Source: an uncultured Planctomycetaceae bacterium (lineage in GTDB: Bacteria; Planctomycetota; Planctomycetia; Pirellulales; Pirellulaceae). From it: a DNA stretch of 15,165 nucleotides. Under the pieces are notes generated by a model. The model made no database searches and was not told where the DNA came from. It saw only the letters and a program-made list of their open reading frames with translations. Made by a program: the position numbers and the translations under genes. This document shows, piece after piece, positions 8,007 to 14,081 of the stretch. The number at the start of each line of letters is the position of its first letter. Positions within the stretch are counted from its first letter, which is position 1. The stretch spans positions 1 through 15,165 of the forward strand of contig CAIYOB010001534.1 in the NCBI GenBank assembly GCA_903927685.1. Direction: 5' to 3'.

Positions 8007-9065
8007 TCAGGCGTCCGCGGCGCGGAGTTGCGGCTGGACGCCGTTGATCACCGGCAGCGGCTGCTGCCCGAGCAGCAGGCGACGGAGGTGGCCGGCCAGC
8101 AGTTTCGGGCTGCCGCGAAAAGCGTCCAGCGTGCTGCCGGCAATGTGCGGGACAAGGGTCACGTTGTCCAGCTGCACCAACGGATGATCGGGCGGCAACG
8201 GCTCGACGTCGAACACGTCCAAGGCCGCCCCCATGATCCGCCGCTCTTGCAGGGCGCGGATCAGGGCCGGCTCGTCGACCAAGCCGCTACGGGCGGTATT
8301 CACCAGGACCGCGGTCGGCTTCATCCGCCGCAGCTGGCTTTCGCCGACCAGGTGCTGCGTTTCCGCCGACAGCCGCGCGTGGATGGAAACGACATCCGAC
8401 TCGCGCATCAGGGTGTCGAGATCCACCATCTCCGCCGGAGCCGTCTCGCCGCTGGCGAACGGATCGTAGGCGATGATCCGGCTGCCCATCGCATGCAGAT
8501 AGCCGGCCAGCAGTCGCGCCACGGCGCCGTAGCCGACCAGTCCCACGGTCTTTTCATTCAACTCGGGGATCACGTCGCGGTTGATGAAGTCGCGGGTCCA
8601 GCGGCCGGCTTTCAGGGCGGCGTGCCCGCGGGCGATGTTGCGAACTTCGCTGAGGATCAGCCCCAGGGTGCATTCGGCCACGGCCCGGGCGTTGCGGCCG
8701 GGCGTGTTCAGGACGCTGATCCCGCGCGCGGTGGCCACGTCCACCGCCACGTTCTCCGTGCCCCCGCGCAGCACGCCGATCACCTTCAAGCGGCTCGCCG
8801 ATTGGATGACCGCTCGACTGAGCGGCGCGAACTGCACGCAGAGGATGTCGAACTCGCCCGCGTCCCGGATCAACTCCGCCGGCAACGGGACGGCATCCGG
8901 CCCGCCTTGCTCGATGGCCAGGTTGGCCTGCTGGAGGTCGACCAGCGTCGGGTGCTCCCACGAGCGGACTTCGACCGCCACGCCCAAATCGCTCAAGGGC
9001 CCGAATCCCTGTTGCATCAGGGCCGCAGGAATATAAGTATCACTAATCGCCAGCAACTTGATCAT
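8007..9065 (-). CDS. D-2-hydroxyacid dehydrogenase family protein
   Basis: This 352-residue cytoplasmic enzyme belongs to the NAD(P)-dependent D-isomer 2-hydroxyacid dehydrogenases, which interconvert 2-hydroxy- and 2-keto acids. The Rossmann motif is GLVGYGAVARLL (from residue 165); the third Gly is replaced by Ala. The catalytic triad is in place: Arg249 in NTARSGLVDE, Glu278 in DVFDVEPLP, and His297 in PHIAGST, with the usual spacing. The N-terminal part is longer than in phosphoglycerate dehydrogenase and there is no C-terminal ACT domain, so serine synthesis is unlikely. The start is ATG at 9065, because GGAGGAGG lies 6 bases upstream; an ATG seven codons earlier would place that site inside the gene. 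It follows the Gfo/Idh/MocA gene by 79 bp. In this context it may act on a sugar-derived acid; that is inference. Confidence 0.9.
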   Translation of the reverse strand: MIKLLAISDTYIPAALMQQGFGPLSDLGVAVEVRSWEHPTLVDLQQANLAIEQGGPDAVPLPAELIRDAGEFDILCVQFAPLSRAVIQSASRLKVIGVLRGGTENVAVDVATARGISVLNTPGRNARAVAECTLGLILSEVRNIARGHAALKAGRWTRDFINRDVIPELNEKTVGLVGYGAVARLLAGYLHAMGSRIIAYDPFASGETAPAEMVDLDTLMRESDVVSIHARLSAETQHLVGESQLRRMKPTAVLVNTARSGLVDEPALIRALQERRIMGAALDVFDVEPLPPDHPLVQLDNVTLVPHIAGSTLDAFRGSPKLLAGHLRRLLLGQQPLPVINGVQPQLRAADA

Positions 9066-9071
9066 CCCATG

Positions 9072-9079
9072 CCTCCTCC
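9072..9079 (-). promoter_or_regulatory. Strong ribosome binding site of the hydroxyacid dehydrogenase
   Basis: GGAGGAGG on the minus strand, with a 6-base spacer to ATG at 9065. It decides between two in-frame ATGs (9086 and 9065) in favour of the shorter product. Confidence 0.75.
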
Positions 9080-9144
9080 AAGCCATTTTGGGGCCTCATC
9101 CTAATCCGTGTCGCGACGGACGGCAACTTCAAAACGTCAAGTCA

Positions 9145-10314
9145 TCAAAACACCAGCTCCACGCGCTGGCCGCTGCGACTGGACCGGCGCATGGCGTCGA
9201 TGATCGCGGCGACGCGATAGCCGTCTTCGAATGTGGCCTGGTGGGGACTGAGCGGTTTGTCGTTCGCCACGGCATCCAGGAAATGGAACTTCTCGATAAT
9301 ATGGCCGTGCTCCCAGCCGATGTTGTGCCCGTGCGGCCACCACGGACCCACGTACGGATGCGAGGCTTCGGTGACGGAGATCTCGCGGAAGCCGAGCAGG
9401 TTCGCGCCGCCCTCGTCCGTCAGGCAGGCCCAGAGGCTGTTCGGGTGCTCCAGATCCCATTTCAGTGAGCCGTGCGAGCCGTTGATCTCCCAGGCCAGAT
9501 AGTTCTTGCGGCCCGTGGCCACCACGGACGATTCCAGCACGCCGATCGCGCCGTTGCGAAACTCCAGCAACGCCGCCGTGCCCTCGTCGCTGGTCACCTC
9601 GGGGCCGCAGCCGACACTGGGCACGGCGCGCTGAGGCTGGAAGGCGCGAACCAGGGCCGAGACGCTGGCGATCTCGTCCACCAGATAGCGGCATTGGTCA
9701 ATGGCGTGGCTGCCGATGCCCTGCAGGGAACCGGAGTGCGGCCAGCCGGACGCCCAAACCTTGTCCGGCGGCAAGCTCGGATCGTGTCCGGCCATCTGCA
9801 GGTAGTGCACGCGCACGTGGTAGATGGTTCCCAAGCGGCCGTCGGCGATCAGGTCCTTGGCCAGCCGGACCGCGGGCAGGAAACGATAGTTGAACGTGCA
9901 CATCGCCTTGCCGCGCGCCCCGGCCGCCGCGTCCCGCATCCGCCGCGCGTCTTCGACGCGGATCGCCATCGGCTTTTCGCAGACCACGTGCTTGCCCTGT
10001 TCGAGCGCGGCGAGGCACGGCTCGACGTGCGCCGGGTCCGGCCCGCAGTTGTCGAACACATCGATCCGCGGGTCGGTGACGACGTCATGCCAGTCGGTAC
10101 AGCATTCCTCGTAGCCGTAGCGGGCCGCCTCGCGCTGGACCAGGTCGGATTTCTGGTCGCACAGGATCAAGAGCTGCGGTTTCACGCCGGAGGTCGGATA
10201 GATGTACGGAATCTTGCGATACGCGTTGGTGTGGCACTTGCCCATGAACCCGCAGCCCAGCATCCCCAGGCGCAGCGGTTTGCCCGTGGCGGCGGCGACT
10301 TTGCTCGTGACCAT
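9145..10314 (-). CDS. Gfo/Idh/MocA family oxidoreductase
   Basis: This 389-residue enzyme has the layout of the glucose-fructose oxidoreductase / inositol dehydrogenase / MocA family. An N-terminal Rossmann domain carries LGCGFMGKCH (Gly motif at residues 20-25). The signature CEKPMA holds Lys114, normally at the nicotinamide. The C-terminal substrate domain contains WPHSGSLQGIGSHAIDQ, with the Gly-His segment typical of the active site. These enzymes oxidise or reduce a ring hydroxyl of a sugar or cyclitol, often at C3 or C2; the exact substrate is not readable. No Tat or Sec signal is seen, so it is cytoplasmic. The start is ATG at 10314 (MVTSKV), with GGGGAG 7 bases upstream; the ATG five codons earlier lies ahead of that site. 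It lies 51 bp downstream of the isomerase gene, with which such oxidoreductases are often paired. Confidence 0.92.
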   Translation of the reverse strand: MVTSKVAAATGKPLRLGMLGCGFMGKCHTNAYRKIPYIYPTSGVKPQLLILCDQKSDLVQREAARYGYEECCTDWHDVVTDPRIDVFDNCGPDPAHVEPCLAALEQGKHVVCEKPMAIRVEDARRMRDAAAGARGKAMCTFNYRFLPAVRLAKDLIADGRLGTIYHVRVHYLQMAGHDPSLPPDKVWASGWPHSGSLQGIGSHAIDQCRYLVDEIASVSALVRAFQPQRAVPSVGCGPEVTSDEGTAALLEFRNGAIGVLESSVVATGRKNYLAWEINGSHGSLKWDLEHPNSLWACLTDEGGANLLGFREISVTEASHPYVGPWWPHGHNIGWEHGHIIEKFHFLDAVANDKPLSPHQATFEDGYRVAAIIDAMRRSSRSGQRVELVF

Positions 10315-10321
10315 CTGTGTG

Positions 10322-10327
10322 CTCCCC
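10322..10327 (-). promoter_or_regulatory. Ribosome binding site of the Gfo/Idh/MocA gene
   Basis: GGGGAG on the minus strand, 7 bases before ATG at 10314. It supports that start over the in-frame ATG at 10329. Confidence 0.65.
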
Positions 10328-10348
10328 ATGTTCGTAACGGCTTCTCAG

Positions 10349-10369
10349 GAATGACGAATGACAAATCAC
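10349..10369 (-). repeat. Short heptad repeat at the 3' end of the isomerase gene
   Basis: Three 7-base units read on the minus strand as GTGATTT, GTCATTC, GTCATTC. They belong to the same sequence family as the array at 11389-11451 but in inverted orientation. The first unit includes the TGA stop of the isomerase gene; the rest lies in the 51-bp gap before the oxidoreductase. Confidence 0.7.
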
Positions 10370-11373
10370 CGCGCCAGCAGGTGCCCCAAGGCCTGGCGGG
10401 CCCACGCGATCGAGGCTTCCAGATGCTCCCGCTCGACGTGCCACGACTCGGCCCCGTCGGCCAGATTGGCGGACGGTGTCGGCGGTTCGGTTCGCGTCCA
10501 GGACTTGGCCAAATACCACGACAACCCGTCGCCGGGCGGGGATGGATGCCGATCCCAGTAGCCGGGCTTGAGAATATCCAGCGGGAAGGGGGCGAACTGG
10601 GAGTGGATCTCGATGTTCAGGTGCAAGTCGGGATGGCGTCGAGCCAGGATCTCGGCGACCGCGACCAGATCGATGTCGCCGTCGCCCAGCGCGCAATTCT
10701 CCAGCGCCAACCCCGTGGGCGTGCGGACCACGCGGTAGTTCTTGAAATGCGTCGTCAGGGCGTACGGAGCCATGATCTGCGTCAGCCGCAGCGGTTCGTC
10801 GATATCGAACGCCAGGTTGGCGGTGTCCACCGTAAAGCCGAACGCGGGGCTGTGGACGCGGGCCAGGATCGAAGCCAGTTCGCGGACGGTAAAGTCGGCA
10901 TGATTCTCCATGGCGATCTGCAGGCCCATCTCCTCGGCCGCCCGGCACGCCTCGCGGAGAATGGCCACTGCGTCGTCGGCCAACTGAGCCATGTCGTAGC
11001 CCGCATCCCGCGTGAACAGATCGCCCGCCACGCAACGCAGGATGCGGGAGCCCATCTTGCGAGCGACTTCCAAGTGCCGAATCACCGTCTGCGTTTCCGT
11101 GAGATCGGGGCTGTGGCCCGCCTCGGCCAGCAAACGGCGCCCCTTGTCCGCCATGGGATGGCTGTGGAAGATCGAGCCCATGCCGAATTCGACATACAGG
11201 CCCAACCCGGCTGCGGTGGTCCGAATCTGCTCCAAGTCCGGATCCCGAAACGACTGGAACGGCGACAGCTCGAACAACACGCCGTCCAGTCCCAGTTCGC
11301 CGGCCAACTGCAGGACGCCCACAGGATCCAGACCGGAGTTACGCAATGTATAGGAATCGACACCCAGTTTCAT
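10366..11373 (-). CDS. Sugar phosphate isomerase/epimerase (xylose-isomerase-like TIM barrel)
   Basis: This 335-residue cytoplasmic protein of the AP endonuclease 2 / xylose-isomerase-like superfamily typically isomerises or epimerises sugars or keto-sugars with a divalent metal. It opens with KLGVDSYTLR, the usual first strand. The expected metal ligands are visible: Glu156 in AMENHAD, Asp183 in FTVDTANLAFD, His209 in ALTTHFKNY, and Glu255 in LNIEIHSQ. The length is slightly above the usual 270-300; the extra residues form a C-terminal helical tail after residue 290. ATG at 11373 has AAGGA 7 bases upstream. The upstream 92-bp gap is almost filled by heptad repeats. The Gfo/Idh/MocA gene follows after 51 bp, and the pair may act in sequence on one sugar, one enzyme making a keto sugar and the other rearranging it (inference). 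Confidence 0.9.
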   Translation of the reverse strand: MKLGVDSYTLRNSGLDPVGVLQLAGELGLDGVLFELSPFQSFRDPDLEQIRTTAAGLGLYVEFGMGSIFHSHPMADKGRRLLAEAGHSPDLTETQTVIRHLEVARKMGSRILRCVAGDLFTRDAGYDMAQLADDAVAILREACRAAEEMGLQIAMENHADFTVRELASILARVHSPAFGFTVDTANLAFDIDEPLRLTQIMAPYALTTHFKNYRVVRTPTGLALENCALGDGDIDLVAVAEILARRHPDLHLNIEIHSQFAPFPLDILKPGYWDRHPSPPGDGLSWYLAKSWTRTEPPTPSANLADGAESWHVEREHLEASIAWARQALGHLLAR

Positions 11374-11374
11374 G

Positions 11375-11451
11375 GTCAGTTCCTTTTTGTCATTTGTCAG
11401 TGGTCATTTGTCAGTGGTCAGTGGTCATTTGTCAGTGGTCAGTGGTCAGCC
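11375..11451. repeat. Array of 7-bp GTCA-headed tandem repeats
   Basis: From 11389 to 11451 nine consecutive heptamers can be read on the + strand: GTCATTT, GTCAGTG, GTCATTT, GTCAGTG, GTCAGTG, GTCATTT, GTCAGTG, GTCAGTG, GTCAGCC. A further in-phase unit, GTCAGTT, sits at 11375-11381. The heptamer between them (11382-11388, CCTTTTT) forms most of the isomerase ribosome binding site on the minus strand. The array fills almost the whole 92-bp gap between the isomerase start and the URO-D-like stop, so it would be the isomerase 5' leader. The 7-bp period is not a multiple of three, and the open frames across it carry no coding meaning. AT content is clearly above the surroundings. Confidence 0.9.
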
Positions 11452-11465
11452 GTTCGGGAATCGTT

Positions 11466-12785
11466 TCAGTCGGCGATTCTCTCGGCTTCCTCGCGGGCGA
11501 TGCGGCACCACTGGACGGCGTTTTCGGGCCGCCGGGCCAGCGTGTGGTTGTCCTTCATGATGATCTCGACAACGCAGCCGCGTGTCTTTTCCAGCATCGC
11601 ACGCAGGTCACGGCGGATGGCTTCGGTGTCCACGTCCGGAACGGCCAGGGCGGCCGGATTCGGCTTCAATGAGAACACGTACCGGTCGCCCAGGTACGCG
11701 GCCATTTTCTCGAAATCGACCCACGGCGAACACGACACGCGCCGCAGGCCGTGATGCCGCCGGACGACGTGCCAGCGGGTATGCAGTGGTTCGCAGCAGC
11801 CGTAGCAGGTCAAGCCGAAGCGATCCATGATCGGTTTCTCGTACGCGAACACGAATTCTTCGTACATCTCCGGCGAGACGTTCACGGTCTCCTGGCTCTC
11901 CGTAAATCCCCACAGGTCATCGCAGCGGACTTGGCCGGCAAAGTCCGGCTGGGGCAGTTGGTCCGTGAAGCCGAAACCGCCGGAACCGACGTAGGTGCCG
12001 TCGTTGTTCAGGCTGAGCAATCCCTCGCGTTCGAGGAAGTCGAGCTTGTCCAGGTATCCCTGCGACAGCCGCGCCAACAGTTCTTTCAGCCCGTCAGGGT
12101 GATCCACGAAATCCAGCAAGATGTTCTGCAGGCCGCGAAAGGTCGCTGCCAGCCAGGTCAGCCCCAGCGACCACCACCACGTGCCCTTCAGCCGAACGGC
12201 CAGCGTGCCGCCGAACACCTCCCGGGCCAGGGCCAGGCAGCCGTGCGTCGTTTCCCAATCGATGGCGAATTGCGGCGAGTGCAAGCCCGGCAAGTCCCGC
12301 TCGTAGTCCTGGATCGGCGCGTCCCAGACATACGAGCCCGCCGCGTCGGCCTTGTGATACTCGGCCCGCAATCCCCAGTCGTCGGGCGAAACCGTGTACG
12401 GCACTTCGAAGAACGGCTCGACGGGCTTGTCGTCCCGCATCTGTTCGGCCCAGAAGATCTCTTTGCGGAGGTCCATTTCCCAGCGGCGGGCCAGCTTGCC
12501 GCAACAGGCCATCTGGGCTTCGGTGATGATCTCGTTCCAGCCGTTCTCCGGGTCGCAGAACACCAGCGGACGTCCGCGGCGCAGGCCGTTATGCGCGGTC
12601 CACCGGCGGCGGATTTCGGCCATCGATTCGCTGGCCGCAATCTCGGCAACCCGCTCGGCCAACCCGAGCAGGACCTCGCGATCCGGCGGCGACAGGCCTA
12701 CGTCCTCGGGACGAAATCCGGTCTGGATCTTGCCGGCCGCCGTCTGGTCCAAGCTCGTCGACGGTCCGTTGCCATAGCCTTGCAT
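11466..12785 (-). CDS. Uroporphyrinogen decarboxylase superfamily (URO-D-like) protein
   Basis: This 439-residue cytoplasmic protein resembles distant members of the URO-D / methylcobalamin:CoM methyltransferase (MtaA/CmuA) superfamily rather than true haem enzymes. Supporting segments are FVDHPDGLKELLARLSQGYL (residues 226-245), VSPEMYEEFVFAYEKPIMDRFG (the usual helix before the metal-site strand), YGCCEPLH (Cys330, Cys331, His335), and a later VSCSPWVDFEKM (Cys352). In the methyltransferase branch a His-x-Cys ... Cys set binds zinc; here the Cys and His residues are suitably placed but the spacing is not the classic one. It is longer than HemE (about 350 residues), with an added N-terminal helical region. 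ATG at 12785 has AAGGA about 10 bases upstream. It lies 26 bp below the beta-helix gene. Substrate unknown; a role in methyl transfer or C1 removal from a modified sugar is speculation. Confidence 0.75.
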   Translation of the reverse strand: MQGYGNGPSTSLDQTAAGKIQTGFRPEDVGLSPPDREVLLGLAERVAEIAASESMAEIRRRWTAHNGLRRGRPLVFCDPENGWNEIITEAQMACCGKLARRWEMDLRKEIFWAEQMRDDKPVEPFFEVPYTVSPDDWGLRAEYHKADAAGSYVWDAPIQDYERDLPGLHSPQFAIDWETTHGCLALAREVFGGTLAVRLKGTWWWSLGLTWLAATFRGLQNILLDFVDHPDGLKELLARLSQGYLDKLDFLEREGLLSLNNDGTYVGSGGFGFTDQLPQPDFAGQVRCDDLWGFTESQETVNVSPEMYEEFVFAYEKPIMDRFGLTCYGCCEPLHTRWHVVRRHHGLRRVSCSPWVDFEKMAAYLGDRYVFSLKPNPAALAVPDVDTEAIRRDLRAMLEKTRGCVVEIIMKDNHTLARRPENAVQWCRIAREEAERIAD

Positions 12786-12811
12786 GGATGCGGTTCCTTC
12801 GTCACGCGAGA

Positions 12812-13999
12812 CTAGTCTTTGCCGGTCCGGCTCCCGGGCCAAGCCGACGCGCCGTACTGAGCGGCCTGCGGGTTCTGCGGACGGAGCCGGTTCTGCTCCA
12901 AGTCGGCCACCTGTGGATCGATGCCGTACACGCCGCCCGTCTCGGCCGCCGGCAGGTCGGGCCGGCTGGCCTGGGGGCGGTCTTCGCAATACCAGAGGTT
13001 ATCGGCAAACACGAACGTCTCCGGGCTGGTGTGGGGACCGATGTTGACCTGGATGGCGACTCCGGCCCGCCGAAAGACGATCAGGTTGCGCTCAAAGCGT
13101 CCGTTGCGGCAAGCGGCAAATCCGGGTTCGGTCGTCTCCTGCAGGATTCGCAGCACCCATTTGTCCGGCCGGAAGAACGTATTGTAGCGGACCACGGCCC
13201 CGTCGACGCCCACAAAGGCGACCGGGGCCTGGCTGCCTGCAAACACGCAACCCTCGACGAGGATGTCCTTGGCCTCGTACCGCGCCCCGCGGGGACGGAA
13301 ATAGGCCAAGCCCGTCGAGCCGCCCACGTTCACCGCGCGGCCGCCGGCATTCACGAACAAGCAGCCCCGGATGGCGATCTGGGACGAGCCGCCCTTGGTC
13401 TGCGGACCCGCGTCCTGCGAGAAGCCCTCGCGGCCTTGAAACGTACAGCCCTCGATGGTTCCCCGGTGACAGCCCACCATGTCGATCGCCTGCCCGCCCC
13501 AGCCGTCAAGCGTGCAGTCCCGCACCACGAAGTCGTCCACGCCGGACAGCTTGATCCCGTCGAAATTGCCCCGCGGGCCGATCTCCGAGATCTGCAGCTT
13601 GTCCAGGACCAAGTGCTGCGACGGCGTGTCGTAGCTGCCGCCGTCGTCGATGTTGATCCCGTTGACCTGCTGCCCCCGGACGGCGATGTTCCGCAGGACC
13701 AGGTGCGCACAGTCGCTCAGTTGCCACCCCACTTTGCCGCCCTCGAACAGCGGCGGCCGCGCGGCGTCCTCGCCTTCGATGACGATCGGCCGTTCCGGCG
13801 TGCCTTGCAGGTTGTCTGCAAAAACTCCCGGCTGGTACCGACCCGGCGCCAGGCGGATGACGGTTCCCGCAGCCGCCTCGCGCAGGGCCGCTCGCAAGGA
13901 GGCGTCGTCCGTTACGCGAACGGGCTCGGCGGCCGGCAGCAGGGAATACCAGCTTATGCCGAGCAACAGTCCCGCCATCCATCCCCATACGGTACGCAT
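12812..13999 (-). CDS. Secreted right-handed parallel beta-helix protein
   Basis: The 395-residue product has a signal peptide (WMAGLLLGISWYSLLPAAEP, cleavage near residue 24). It then has a typical parallel beta-helix opening, ASLRAALREAAAGTVIRLAPGRY, as in pectate-lyase and chondroitinase-B-like (PL6-type) proteins. Successive coils are visible: HLVLRNIAVRG, HLVLDKLQISEIG, DFVVRDCTLDGWG, GTIEGCTFQGREG, QIAIRGCLFVNAGG, DILVEGCVFAGSQ and AVVRYNTFFR. QTKGGSSQIAIRGC in the centre carries a Lys that could be catalytic. Such proteins bind or cleave acidic polysaccharides outside the cytoplasm. I cannot tell lyase from hydrolase or binding protein. The start is ATG at 13999, with only a weak GAGAAG-type site upstream. 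It lies 82 bp after the GH172 gene and 26 bp before the URO-D-like gene. Confidence 0.88.
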   Translation of the reverse strand: MRTVWGWMAGLLLGISWYSLLPAAEPVRVTDDASLRAALREAAAGTVIRLAPGRYQPGVFADNLQGTPERPIVIEGEDAARPPLFEGGKVGWQLSDCAHLVLRNIAVRGQQVNGINIDDGGSYDTPSQHLVLDKLQISEIGPRGNFDGIKLSGVDDFVVRDCTLDGWGGQAIDMVGCHRGTIEGCTFQGREGFSQDAGPQTKGGSSQIAIRGCLFVNAGGRAVNVGGSTGLAYFRPRGARYEAKDILVEGCVFAGSQAPVAFVGVDGAVVRYNTFFRPDKWVLRILQETTEPGFAACRNGRFERNLIVFRRAGVAIQVNIGPHTSPETFVFADNLWYCEDRPQASRPDLPAAETGGVYGIDPQVADLEQNRLRPQNPQAAQYGASAWPGSRTGKD

Positions 14000-14081
14000 C
14001 GGTGGCTTCTCGCTGACCTACGATTTCCGCTGTACGCACTGCAGGTACTGGCTTTGTTCATCGTCCTACATTGGCCAAGCC

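Noticed and set aside
7158..9104. Long + strand ORF opposite the hydroxyacid dehydrogenase and DraG remnant
   Set aside because: It is an antisense shadow; the minus strand carries clear catalytic motifs over the same bases.
9086..9111. Rho-independent terminator in the gap before the hydroxyacid dehydrogenase
   Set aside because: Only a 4-bp stem around a CGCGAC loop could be drawn, with no T-tract; too weak to call.
11375..11451. CRISPR array
   Set aside because: The units are 7 bp in contiguous tandem with no spacers, and no cas genes are present.
9472..11754. Long + strand ORF opposite the oxidoreductase and isomerase genes
   Set aside because: It is a shadow of high-GC3 minus-strand genes; its translation has no family features and is rich in Arg, Gln, Val and Gly.
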